Assembly: GCA_002429385.1 (NCBI GenBank)
Contig: DIZL01000062.1
Span: 92,839-156,838 of the forward strand
DNA from: Prolixibacteraceae bacterium UBA6029
Lineage (GTDB): Bacteria; Bacteroidota; Bacteroidia; Bacteroidales; Prolixibacteraceae
Direction of reading: 5' to 3'
DNA length: 64,000 nt
Shown: piece after piece, positions 51,433-60,630 of the stretch
How positions within the stretch are numbered: the first letter of the stretch is position 1
How the letters are laid out: the number at the start of each line of letters is the position of its first letter
Program-made: the position numbers and the translations under genes
The notes under the pieces: generated by a model
What the model was told of the DNA's origin: nothing
The model's input: only the letters and a program-made list of their open reading frames with translations
The model's database searches: none

Positions 51433-52617
51433 TCAGCAACTCATTTCCCCTGCGTTTTTCTTTGCCGAGAGCAGGTTGTATGCACCCTTGACAACTACCT
51501 TTGCTGTCTTCACATCGAAGCCTTCGGGAAATATGACCTGGATAAATCCGGCATCGGTAATGCCTTTATGTACTTCAATCATACGGTATTCGGTAAGTGG
51601 TTTTCCCTTTTCTTCCTTGTTTTTATCAAAAATGAAGATGTAATCTTTATCATCGAAACTTACCACAGCTTCTGCTGGAAGTGCCGTTACATCATTGCCT
51701 GCAGCCTCAATGATGGCATTCACATACATACCTGGCAACACGTTTTTACATACCCCTGAAACAGTGGCATATACCTTGTATGTCTTATCGCTGCTGATGG
51801 ATTTGCCGGTCTGATAAATGACCGCTTCGTGTTGTTCGGTTTCGTTGTTTATGAAGAAGTTGATTTTCTGGCCCGAAACTGCCTTGTCTGCATCTTTTTC
51901 AAAGAGGGTGAGTTCCAGAAAAAGCTTGTCGCTGTTGACGATCTCGAACATCACATCTGCCGGGGCAACGAATTTCCCGATATTGATATTTACAGTCTTT
52001 ACAAAGCCCGAGATAGGCGAGACTACGGCAACCGAACTGCTGATGCCATCTTCGTGCAGGCCGGAAGGATTGATCCCGATCATGGCCAGTTTCTGTTCAA
52101 GAGCTTTCACCTGAGCTTTAAGGTTCTTGTAATCTGAGGTAACCTGCTGGACGTTTTGTTCGGAGTAGACATCATTCTTGAAGAGCTCTGAATGACGTTT
52201 ATAATCGGCTTCTGCAAAATCTAATTTGTTTCTGGCTTCCAGGTAATTTTGCTGAATATCCACATACTCCTGGTTTTCCAGTATGGCCAGTATTTGTCCT
52301 TTATGGACCACATTCCCGGGCATCAGGGAAGTGCTCTTGACAAAGCCGCCCATTGGCATACAAACCGTTGCCATGTTCTGTGGTGCAACGGAAACAATGC
52401 CGCTCACCTTTAATTTACCGCTCAGCGAATGCATTTCGATGGAGCCGGTTTGAATATTGGCCAGTTTAATCTGGTCGGCCCGTAACTCAACAATATCTTC
52501 GGGAAGCACTTCTTCTGTTTTGTTTTCTGCATTGGTCTTCGTTCCTGTATTGCATGAAGTCAATGCAATTATAAATACGGACAGAAGGATTGAGTTTATG
52601 AATTTATATGTTGTCAT
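51433..52617 (-). CDS. RND efflux adaptor (CusB/CzcB-like) lipoprotein
   Basis: 394-aa membrane-fusion protein with lipobox LTSC. A biotinyl-lipoyl-like hairpin (IVSVAPQNMATV...) is followed by a coiled coil (about 135-195, QNYLEARNKLDFAEADYKRH), a beta-barrel and a membrane-proximal domain. It bridges the RND pump and the outer-membrane channel. It follows the pump gene by 9 nt on the minus strand. Confidence 0.92.
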   Translation of the reverse strand: MTTYKFINSILLSVFIIALTSCNTGTKTNAENKTEEVLPEDIVELRADQIKLANIQTGSIEMHSLSGKLKVSGIVSVAPQNMATVCMPMGGFVKSTSLMPGNVVHKGQILAILENQEYVDIQQNYLEARNKLDFAEADYKRHSELFKNDVYSEQNVQQVTSDYKNLKAQVKALEQKLAMIGINPSGLHEDGISSSVAVVSPISGFVKTVNINIGKFVAPADVMFEIVNSDKLFLELTLFEKDADKAVSGQKINFFINNETEQHEAVIYQTGKSISSDKTYKVYATVSGVCKNVLPGMYVNAIIEAAGNDVTALPAEAVVSFDDKDYIFIFDKNKEEKGKPLTEYRMIEVHKGITDAGFIQVIFPEGFDVKTAKVVVKGAYNLLSAKKNAGEMSC

Positions 52618-52626
52618 GGTAACGAT

Positions 52627-55600
52627 TTAAAAGATTTTACCTGTGATAAAGTCAATTGAAATAATGGTTTGGTTGCAGTCATTCAAGGCATCCAGATAAT
52701 TCTTTCGGATGCTTAATGCCTGGTCGAGGTTATGTATGTATTCGAGATAATCCATCGCCCCTGCCTTATAACTGCGCGATGCCTGATCGATAATGATGGT
52801 GGCTTCAGGTACTGCCTGTTTCTCGTAATATCTAACACTGTTGCTGAATTTGTTGTACTCACCCAGCAACGAATGGTAGTTGCCCAAAAGGGTCTTTGAA
52901 TAATTCCCGGCATTTGCCTGCGAAACCTGCTCTTTTAATCGCGCAGACTTTATTTTGGCGGTATTGGGTACAAACCACAATGGAATGGCAATACCGGCCT
53001 GAATTCCATTAAAACGGTCGCCTGCCCCAAAGGTGCGGCTTATCCCATTCACCTCCTGGGTTCCCTGCATGGTTTGGCTGAAAAAGCCTACACTAAAATC
53101 GGGCATCATAAGACTTTGCTCCAGTTTCTTTTCTGCCACAGAAATCTCAACCTGTTGCTGAGCATCGCCAACAAAAGGATTAGTCGATAAAGCCAGACTA
53201 TCAGCTACCGGCGAAAAGGTGATATGCTGCAGCACTGTATCGGCAATTGTTATTGACGATCCGGTATTTAAAATGGTTTGAAGCTTCTGGTTGTAAATGG
53301 ATAAATCGGCTGTGACCTGTTGCAACTGATTCTTCACTTCAAGGCTTTGCGAGCGGGCGTTAATCATTTCGAGGCGGTTTGTTTCACCCACTTTAGCCCT
53401 TAGTTCAGCCGCACGAAGAAACCCGGCATATAAACTATCCTGATAAACAAATAGCTTATGCTTGGAATGTAAGTATGCAAGTTGCCAGTAAACCTGTTTT
53501 ACCTGGGTAGCGATTTCGAGCTGTGAAGCCTTCAGTTGCCATTCTGCACTTCTTATATTTTCCCTGGCCAGCTTGTTGCGGTTGATGTAAACGGTAGGGA
53601 ATGCAAATGACTGCGATAAGGTATAACTGTTATCTTTCGTGTATGAATTATATTGCCCGTATTGCCCTTCTATGCTTGTTTTAGGGAGCTCCCACGAAGC
53701 GCCTTTAAGGCTTTTCTGCACTTCAACCGAATATGCCGATGAACGCACAGACAGGTTGCTATCCAAAGCCATTTGAATAGCCTGGTGAATATTAACTTTC
53801 CCAAAGTTTTTATACGCTTTAAAAACTTTGGGAAAGTTCTGTGCATGGGTTGTCATGAAAAACGAAGATCCAAGAATGAAGAATAATATTAAGGACAGTG
53901 CTTTCATCGGTTTCCATTTAAAAGGATGTCCAAATTTACCTGAAGAAAAGAGAATATAAAAGACCGGCAGGATCACTAAAGTTAGAAAGGTTGCTGAAAT
54001 TAATCCGCCAATCACAACTGTTGCAAGGGGCTTCTGGACCTCAGCACCTGCAGAGTTGGATAAAGCCATTGGAAGGAAACCCAGTGAAGCAACAGCCGCA
54101 GTCATGATAACAGGACGAAGACGTGTATGCAGGCCTTTCAGTACCCGCTCATTGATGTCAGTCATACCTTCCTTTTCGAGCCGGTTGAATTCTGCGATCA
54201 GCACGATACCATTAAGCACTGCCACACCAAACAAGGCTATAAAACCTACGCCGGCTGAGATGGAGAAGTTCATGCCACGCAGCCAGAGTGCAAACACCCC
54301 TCCGATAGCCGACATGGGAACAGCAGTGAAGATCAGAAGTGTTTGTTTTACGGAATGGAAGGTGAAAAACAACAACACAAATATCAGGAGCAAAGCTACC
54401 GGGACGGCAATGGATAAACGGGCTTTGGCCGCTTCCAGGTTTTGAAACTGACCCCCATACGACACATAATAGCCTGTCGGGAGTTTAATCTGCCGATCGA
54501 TTTTCTGGGTCACCTCTGCGATTACACTTTGAATGTCACGGTTGCGGACATTGAACCCAACCGTAATGCGGCGTTTGGTATTCTCGCGTGACACCTGTGC
54601 GGGCCCTGATTTGATCTGTATATCAGCAATCGCTTCAAAAGGTATCTGACTCCCATTGAGCAAGGCAACAGACAGGTTCTTTATATCATCCAGACTTTGA
54701 CGGTAATCTTTGTCCAGACGCACCACCAGTCCGAAGCGCTTTTCTTCGTCGAATACCACTCCGGCCTGACTACCAGCAAAGGCAGCACGAAGCACACGAT
54801 TGACCTCATCTACAGAAAGGCCATACTGTGCCAGTCGGTCACGGTTATATTCAACCTGAACCTGGGGCAGCCCGGTAACTTTCTCAACATTAATTTCCAC
54901 AACACCTGTGATGCCTTTGATGATACGCTCAATTTCCGATGCTTTTGTGGCAAGGGTATTCAGATCATCGCCAAATATTTTAACCGCAATATCCTGTTTC
55001 GAGCCAGACATAAATTCATTGAAGCGCATCTGGATGGGTTGTTGGAATTCGAATTTAACGCCTGCAAGTACTACCAGCTTTTCCTGCATTTTCTGCACCA
55101 GTTCTTCCCTTGTTTTTGCACTTGTCCATTCGCTCTTATCCTTCAGGGTAATGATATAATCACCTGTTTCCATAGGAGTCGGATCAGTGGGGATTTCACC
55201 GGCTCCAATTTTACAAGTCGCATGTTTGATCTCGGGGAAATTGTCGAGCAGTATCTTGTTTGCTTTCTCCACCGTTTCAATGGTATTGCTGAGCGAACCG
55301 CCCTGTAAAGTCATCACTCCTGCCGCCAGATCGCCTTCTTCAAGCTGTGGAATAAATTCACCGCCCAATCGGGTAAAGACAAACAGGCTAAACACAAAAA
55401 GCAGTATAACCGAACCACAAACCAGCAACTTACGCCGAAGCGCAAATGCGATCAATGGATTAAACCCATTGTGGATACTTTCCATGAGCTGGTCTGAAAG
55501 ATTACGCTTGTGTTCGGTCTTCTTGCTAAGGAACAAGGCCGATGCCATGGGGACATAGGTCAGTGAAAGAATTGCAGCCCCTAACAAGGCAAATGCGACC

Positions 55601-57048
55601 ACCTGGGCCATCGGACGGAACATGCGGCCTTCGATGCCAACCAAAGCCATAATGGGGAGGTAAACGATCAGGATAATTACCTGTCCGAATGTAGCTGAGC
55701 TCATCATGTGTTTGGCCGAATCGAATACATTATCATCCATTTGTTCCTGCGAAAGCTTTTTAATATCAGGATGGTGATGTTTGCTCTGCGAGATCCGGTG
55801 AACAACCGTTTCAACAATAATTACGGCACCGTCGACAATCAGCCCAAAGTCGATGGCTCCAAGGCTCATCAGGTTTCCCGACACGCCAAAGATATTCATC
55901 AGCGATATGGCAAACAGCATGGACAGAGGGATCACAGAAGCTACGACAAGACCCGCACGTAAGTTTCCAAGCAACAATACGAGAATAAAGATCACGATTA
56001 AAGCTCCTTCGATCAGGTTTCTGGAAACAGTGCTAATAGCACGCCCAACCAGTTCGGAGCGATTCAGAAAGGGTTCAATTTTAACCCCTTTGGGCAATGA
56101 CTTCTGAATGGATTCAATACGTGTTTTAACATTCTCGATCACCTCATGGGCGTTTGCCCCCTTGAGCATCATTACCACGCCACCAACGGCTTCGGTGGTA
56201 TCGACCACAAATGAACCATAACGGGTTGCACTTCCAAACTGAACAGTGGCAATGTCCCTGATCAGAACAGGAATACCCGAAGCATTCGACTTCACCACAA
56301 TCCTTTCGATGTCTTCAAGGGATTTTACCCTCCCGATACCACGTATGAAATATGCAGTTGGCTTTTTATCGATGTAAGCGCTTCCTGTATTTTCGTTATT
56401 CCGTTCGAGGGCTACAAAGATATCATTCAGGGTAAGGTTCATTCCACGAAGCCGTTCAGGGTTTACGGCAATCTCGTATTGTTTCACGAAGCCCCCGTAG
56501 CTATTAATGTCGGCCACACCTGTAGTACCAAGCATTTCACGGCGGACGACCCAATCCTGAAGGGTACGCAGTTCCATGGGCGAATATTTTTTCTCCAGTC
56601 CTTTATCGACGGCAAGCCGGTATTGATAGATCTCACCCAGACCAGAAGAGATAGGGGCCAGTTCTATTTTGGCAACTCCTGCTGGTATTGCATCTTCAGC
56701 CTCGCGAAGCCTTTCACTCAGTTGCTGCCTGGCCCAGTACAGATCAACCTCATCCTTAAACACCACAGTCACAACAGATAAGCCCAGACGCGAAATCGAA
56801 CGGAGTTCAATAATGTCGGGAATATTGGCAACCGCTACCTCAATGGGAGCCGTAATGAAGCTTTCAACTTCCTGGGTAGCAAGGGATGGCGCCAGTGAAA
56901 TGATCTGGACCTGGTTATTGGTGATGTCAGGAATGGCATCAATAGGCAACCGGCTTAGGGAATACGTCCCCCAACCGATTAAGGCAACCACAAACAGACC
57001 GATAATGAACTTATTCTTTATTGAAAAATGAATGATGCGCTCTATCAT
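52627..57048 (-). CDS. CusA/CzcA heavy-metal RND pump fused to TolC-like channel
   Basis: 1473-aa fusion. Residues 1 to about 1035 are an HME-RND pump: start MIERIIHFSIKNKF, TM2-type GAIDFGLIVDGAVIIVE, and GVAVLNGIVLIAEFNR late in the pump. After a short signal-like hydrophobic segment (about 1046-1065), residues 1080-1473 form an outer-membrane efflux (TolC/CusC) coiled-coil domain. This pump-channel fusion is a known Bacteroidota arrangement. It drives export of Cu/Ag or Co/Zn/Cd; the metal cannot be assigned. First gene of a two-gene operon. Confidence 0.95.
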   Translation of the reverse strand: MIERIIHFSIKNKFIIGLFVVALIGWGTYSLSRLPIDAIPDITNNQVQIISLAPSLATQEVESFITAPIEVAVANIPDIIELRSISRLGLSVVTVVFKDEVDLYWARQQLSERLREAEDAIPAGVAKIELAPISSGLGEIYQYRLAVDKGLEKKYSPMELRTLQDWVVRREMLGTTGVADINSYGGFVKQYEIAVNPERLRGMNLTLNDIFVALERNNENTGSAYIDKKPTAYFIRGIGRVKSLEDIERIVVKSNASGIPVLIRDIATVQFGSATRYGSFVVDTTEAVGGVVMMLKGANAHEVIENVKTRIESIQKSLPKGVKIEPFLNRSELVGRAISTVSRNLIEGALIVIFILVLLLGNLRAGLVVASVIPLSMLFAISLMNIFGVSGNLMSLGAIDFGLIVDGAVIIVETVVHRISQSKHHHPDIKKLSQEQMDDNVFDSAKHMMSSATFGQVIILIVYLPIMALVGIEGRMFRPMAQVVAFALLGAAILSLTYVPMASALFLSKKTEHKRNLSDQLMESIHNGFNPLIAFALRRKLLVCGSVILLFVFSLFVFTRLGGEFIPQLEEGDLAAGVMTLQGGSLSNTIETVEKANKILLDNFPEIKHATCKIGAGEIPTDPTPMETGDYIITLKDKSEWTSAKTREELVQKMQEKLVVLAGVKFEFQQPIQMRFNEFMSGSKQDIAVKIFGDDLNTLATKASEIERIIKGITGVVEINVEKVTGLPQVQVEYNRDRLAQYGLSVDEVNRVLRAAFAGSQAGVVFDEEKRFGLVVRLDKDYRQSLDDIKNLSVALLNGSQIPFEAIADIQIKSGPAQVSRENTKRRITVGFNVRNRDIQSVIAEVTQKIDRQIKLPTGYYVSYGGQFQNLEAAKARLSIAVPVALLLIFVLLFFTFHSVKQTLLIFTAVPMSAIGGVFALWLRGMNFSISAGVGFIALFGVAVLNGIVLIAEFNRLEKEGMTDINERVLKGLHTRLRPVIMTAAVASLGFLPMALSNSAGAEVQKPLATVVIGGLISATFLTLVILPVFYILFSSGKFGHPFKWKPMKALSLILFFILGSSFFMTTHAQNFPKVFKAYKNFGKVNIHQAIQMALDSNLSVRSSAYSVEVQKSLKGASWELPKTSIEGQYGQYNSYTKDNSYTLSQSFAFPTVYINRNKLARENIRSAEWQLKASQLEIATQVKQVYWQLAYLHSKHKLFVYQDSLYAGFLRAAELRAKVGETNRLEMINARSQSLEVKNQLQQVTADLSIYNQKLQTILNTGSSITIADTVLQHITFSPVADSLALSTNPFVGDAQQQVEISVAEKKLEQSLMMPDFSVGFFSQTMQGTQEVNGISRTFGAGDRFNGIQAGIAIPLWFVPNTAKIKSARLKEQVSQANAGNYSKTLLGNYHSLLGEYNKFSNSVRYYEKQAVPEATIIIDQASRSYKAGAMDYLEYIHNLDQALSIRKNYLDALNDCNQTIISIDFITGKIF

Positions 57049-57095
57049 ATATAAGAATCCTAAATAAAGTTAATACAATAAAATACAGTTTTCAG

Positions 57096-57432
57096 GGATC
57101 ACATTACATTGTTGTGGGGAAAGCAAAGTCAATTGTAATTTTTAAAAAATCTTACTTTTTTTAATTCAACCTTAGTAACCCGGCAATGCCCCCAGATCCC
57201 AATCTTATCTATCTTATAATTAGCCTGATAAACGTTAAATAAGTGATGAATACAATCCCGATAACTATCGGGCCTATTTTCATAAGATAGATAAGATTAA
57301 GGTTGCGGGGGCTGATCTAAGTTACTAAGATTTTTTCAGAAAAGTAAGATCCTGAAATTTATTCAGGACATACCTGAATATTGGTTTTGATCCCGGCTAG
57401 CCGGGACCCCACAACAATGTCATGTGATCAGG
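57096..57432. repeat. Large imperfect palindrome between pump and DUF6660 gene
   Basis: Nested inverted arms: ATCACATTACATTGTTGTGG (57098-57119 region) with its complement at 57407-57430; AAAAAATCTTACTTTT with AAAAGTAAGAT; CTTAGTAAC...AATCTTATCTATCTTAT (57171-57217) with the complement at 57282-57329. The apex is CCCGATAACTATCGGG (57257-57272). A second perfect palindrome, TCCCGGCTAGCCGGGA, lies at 57391-57406. No ORF inside. MITE-like or structured-RNA-like. Confidence 0.8.
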
Positions 57433-57458
57433 CTTCCTGAAGAGGGAAGAATATTGTA

Positions 57459-57770
57459 TTAGCCTAATTGAGGGGGCTCCCAGATGGATGAGCCCATCGA
57501 TGAATCGTAATGGGATGTATATTCTGAAGGAAGATTTTGTGTGTAATAAAAGCAGGTAAACTGAATGATGTAATTCTGCAAAACGATAGGTGTAACGCAA
57601 CAGTTACAGGTACAGAACGGAGAACATTGGTCTATGTCTACCGGTAGATTTTGTGCCGAATCTGTCGAGATTTCGATTTTTTGATAAGTATTATCCGTTA
57701 TCACGTCAACACAAGGAATGACTGTTAGAATTAAGATGTATAGAGATAATATATATGCAAAAAATTTCAT
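57459..57770 (-). CDS. DUF6660 family Cys-rich exported protein
   Basis: 103-aa protein with a signal peptide (about 1-20). A Cys cluster CSPFCTCNCC at residues about 49-58 is a likely metal-binding site. It matches the Bacteroidota DUF6660 pattern, usually encoded next to heavy-metal RND operons, as here. A periplasmic metal-handling role is inferred. Upstream of the pump on the same strand, separated by the palindrome. Confidence 0.78.
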   Translation of the reverse strand: MKFFAYILSLYILILTVIPCVDVITDNTYQKIEISTDSAQNLPVDIDQCSPFCTCNCCVTPIVLQNYIIQFTCFYYTQNLPSEYTSHYDSSMGSSIWEPPQLG

Positions 57771-57816
57771 TCCTGATATTTACTTACAAATATAGGAATG
57801 TTTCTGCACATAACAA

Positions 57817-57981
57817 GTTTGGTTTGGGAGGGGGTTTGGAGAAGGATCGGGAGGGGTTTGGGAGGGGTTCTCTTCTTATCATCTGTCTTCTATCTGTGTT
57901 CTATCTGTGTTGTAGAATGGATTTAAATACAGATAGAAATCAATTAAAAATCAAATTATACGACGCAAACACGACGCAAAC
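57817..57981. repeat. 11-nt-period repeats with three different units; G-quadruplex motif
   Basis: Three successive blocks share an 11-nt period: GGGTTTGGGAG-type (57817-57870), ATCTGTGTTCT-type (57880-57914) and ACGACGCAAAC twice (57960-57981). The first block contains four G-runs of 3-4 with 1-, 3- and 1-nt loops (57849-57867), a canonical G-quadruplex pattern. The rest of 57771-58564 shows no gene. Confidence 0.8.
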
Positions 57982-58033
57982 CCAACCTGGATACATTCTG
58001 TGTAGGTCGAAAGCAGAGCAAATGTTTACTTGA

Positions 58034-58536
58034 AATATTTATGAATGGATAGAATATTGGCGTTCGGAGTAAAGAAGTTCATTGCTGTATCATTACTTTG
58101 GACTTTGTAATGAACTCATTTGAAGGTTAAAGATAAAATACTTTTGGCAAAAAACGACTACTTGAACTACGCATTGATAGTACTCCGATTATCATTCGTT
58201 AAAAATTTGTGTATTTGGCTGAATTTTAGATTAATGAGTGACTGAAATGATGATTTTAAAAGAGAGTTTTATTCATTGTGTACAGCAGAGTTTACGAATG
58301 AATGGATTGGAAAAATTAAAATTTTACGAACATGAATAAAGCAGATGCTGTCATCCGTTCAACTCGGTTGTATTCAATATTTCCCACTCATTCCAAATTA
58401 AAAATCTACTTTACAGGTTGATTATCTCATTGAATTAACGTAATTTTAGGGAAACATTAAATACAACGCTTGACGTTGTGGGGCATAGTAAAAAAAACGC
58501 TCGTTAAAACAGTTTCTATATAATGAAACTTTTACC
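58034..58536. other. AT-rich gene-free stretch
   Basis: No credible ORF. A short hairpin, ACAACGCTTGACGTTGT, lies at about 58462-58478 near the boundary of the following gene group. Confidence 0.5.
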
Positions 58537-58544
58537 TACCTTTG
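58537..58544 (+). promoter_or_regulatory. -7 element (TACCTTTG) of the HigBA-type pair
   Basis: An exact TAnnTTTG match 20 nt upstream of the toxin start codon. Confidence 0.5.
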
Positions 58545-58564
58545 AAACGACAATAAACTATTAA

Positions 58565-58924
58565 ATGGACAAGTATTTCGACATCGTATTTTTAGACGAA
58601 GCATTTGAATTTATAAGTGGACTTGATAAAAAGCACTATGAAAAAATCCTTTTTAATATTCGTAAAGCTCAGATTGATCGTGAACCTGAACTTTTCAAAA
58701 AATTAAAGGATGAAATTTGGGAATTAAGAACACTGTATCAAGGCTTTCAATATCGCTTACTTGCATTTTGGGACAAGACAGATTCTCAAAACACATTAGT
58801 TATTTCGACACATGGATTTATAAAAAAGCGCAGCAAAGTTCCTGACAATGAGATTCAAAAGGCGAACAAACTGATGATTAAGTATTTTGAAGACAAAGAA
58901 AAGATTAAAACGAAAAAGAGATGA
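58565..58924 (+). CDS. RelE/ParE-superfamily toxin (Gp49/HigB-like)
   Basis: 119-aa toxin with the phage Gp49-like pattern ELRTLYQGFQYRLLAFWDK and a C-terminal HGFIKKRSKVPDNEI. This is the typical RNase toxin encoded before its antitoxin. It overlaps the XRE antitoxin by 4 nt (ATGA). Confidence 0.9.
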   Translation: MDKYFDIVFLDEAFEFISGLDKKHYEKILFNIRKAQIDREPELFKKLKDEIWELRTLYQGFQYRLLAFWDKTDSQNTLVISTHGFIKKRSKVPDNEIQKANKLMIKYFEDKEKIKTKKR

Positions 58925-59235
58925 AAACATACACTTTAGATGAGGTTACAGATAAACTTATTGGGAAAATTGGGTCACCTGATCGGGATAAGTTTGAGTA
59001 TGAGTTACAAATGGATTTAATTGGACAAGCAATTAAGCAGACTAGACAAGAACGTAATCTGACACAGGAAGAATTGGGGAAATTAATTGGTGTTCAAAAA
59101 TCTCAAATTTCAAGAATTGAGAGTAATGCCAGCAATGTAACTATTGACACATTAATGCGTGTTTTTAATGCTTTACAAGCAAAAGTGAAACTTCAAGTTG
59201 AATTACCACATTTCAAAATTAGTCTCGGACAATAA
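58921..59235 (+). CDS. XRE-type antitoxin (HigA-like)
   Basis: 104-aa protein with a Cro/CI helix-turn-helix (about 45-80, TQEELGKLIGVQKSQISRIESN). The toxin-first order and 4-nt overlap are characteristic of HigBA. It binds the toxin and represses the promoter. Confidence 0.9.
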   Translation: MKTYTLDEVTDKLIGKIGSPDRDKFEYELQMDLIGQAIKQTRQERNLTQEELGKLIGVQKSQISRIESNASNVTIDTLMRVFNALQAKVKLQVELPHFKISLGQ

Positions 59236-59342
59236 CTACGCCCCCTAAGCAGTCATACTCAACCGGGGTTTAAGAGGTGTAAATGTCCATCCAGACGATG
59301 TAACAATTCATCCAAAACCTGCAAAAAAGGTTCTGTTCAATA

Positions 59343-59424
59343 AAAAACTACAAATAGTTTTGATTTATAAACATAACCAAGTACTTTTAACTCAATTTAA
59401 AAGCCAGGCACTTAGATGAAAAAT
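59343..59424 (+). repeat. Direct repeat A upstream of Bro-N gene
   Basis: About 80 nt closely similar to 60384-60466 (CAAATAGTTTTGATTTA, CTTTTAACT...AATTTAAAAGCCA). The two copies bracket the Bro-N gene. Confidence 0.75.
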
Positions 59425-59476
59425 ATTGTGAATTATTTGAAATTTTAATAAAGATAGATTTCCAAAAAAAATTACA

Positions 59477-60343
59477 GTGGAAAAACAAAACGAAATAAAA
59501 ATATTTGAGGACAAAAAAGTCAGAACTCTATGGGATGGAGAGCTAGAGAAATGGTATTTATCAATTGTAGATGTTATTAGAGTGCTTACTGACCAAAATG
59601 ACTTTCAAGCGGCAAGAAATTATTGGAAAGTATTAAAACACCGACTTCTCAAAGAGGGAAATGAAACGGTTACAAATTGTAACCGTTTGAAATTACCTGC
59701 CGAAGACGGCAAAATGAGATTGACCGATGTTGCTGATTCAGAACAGATTTTCCGATTGATACAATCCATTCCATCGCCAAAAGCAGAGCCTTTTAAACTT
59801 TGGCTGGCACGAATAGCTGCTGAACGTTTAGACGAAATGCAAGACCCGGAACTTACCATTGATAGAGCTTTAGAACAATACCTGCAATTGGGCTATTCGG
59901 AAAACTGGATTAACCAACGCCTGAAAAGTATTGAAATACGAAAAGAACTAACGGATGAATGGAAAAAGAGAGGACTGAAAGAAGGTTTTCAGTTTGCAAC
60001 GCTTACCGACATCATCACTAAAGCATGGGCAGATAAAACCACTAAGGAATATAAAATTCTGAAAGGCTTGAAAAAGGAAAACCTTCGGGATAATATGACC
60101 AATACTGAACTAATTTTAAACATGCTGGCGGAAGCATCTACAAAAGATATTTCGGCTGCAACCAATCCGGAAGGTTTTGAAGAAAGCAAAAAAGTAGCAA
60201 AACAAGGTGGCAATGTAGCCAAAGTAGCAAGAAAAGAATTGGAAGCTAAAACAGGGAAAAAGGTAGTCACCTCACTCAATGCAAAAACCGTACTGCAATT
60301 AAATGAGGGTGACAAGAAGAAAACGTCAAAAAATAAAATGTAA
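59477..60343 (+). CDS. Bro-N domain protein (phage antirepressor-like)
   Basis: 288-aa protein starting with GTG. The Bro-N domain (KIFEDKKVRTLWDGELEKWYLSIVDVIRVL) covers about residues 8-110, with a C-terminal helical Lys/Glu-rich region. Related to phage antirepressors and DinD-like proteins. Two decayed relatives lie 3-4 kb downstream. It is bracketed by direct repeats. Confidence 0.85.
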   Translation: MEKQNEIKIFEDKKVRTLWDGELEKWYLSIVDVIRVLTDQNDFQAARNYWKVLKHRLLKEGNETVTNCNRLKLPAEDGKMRLTDVADSEQIFRLIQSIPSPKAEPFKLWLARIAAERLDEMQDPELTIDRALEQYLQLGYSENWINQRLKSIEIRKELTDEWKKRGLKEGFQFATLTDIITKAWADKTTKEYKILKGLKKENLRDNMTNTELILNMLAEASTKDISAATNPEGFEESKKVAKQGGNVAKVARKELEAKTGKKVVTSLNAKTVLQLNEGDKKKTSKNKM

Positions 60344-60383
60344 ATGTAAGCCACGAAGCAATTTTGACAGATAAAAGACAGAA

Positions 60384-60466
60384 AAAAACAACAAATAGTT
60401 TTGATTTAATAACACAACCGCTTACTTTTAACTTGAATTAAAAACCAAACAGTTAGGCAAAAATTT
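60384..60466 (+). repeat. Direct repeat B downstream of Bro-N gene
   Basis: Partner of repeat A. It ends in ACAGTTAGGCAAAAAT, in which GTTAGGC fits the integron core consensus GTTRRRY. Confidence 0.75.
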
Positions 60467-60630
60467 AGCGGATTGGAAATTGCTGAAGTATCGAAAAAGT
60501 ATTATAAACTTTCTGCTATTTGCTATTTGCTATCTGTAATTTTAAGTGTTTATGCCAGCTGTTGGACTTTTAATATATGTCTTTGTAGTGAAAGGAAATT
60601 CAAATAAACTTAATCTTAAAATTCCTAATT

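Noticed and set aside
57096..57432. Insertion sequence
   Set aside because: There are inverted arms but no transposase frame and no clear target duplication.
57755..58033. 92-codon ORF over the 11-nt repeats
   Set aside because: It runs through low-complexity repeats, overlaps the DUF6660 start on the other strand, and has no domain-like sequence.
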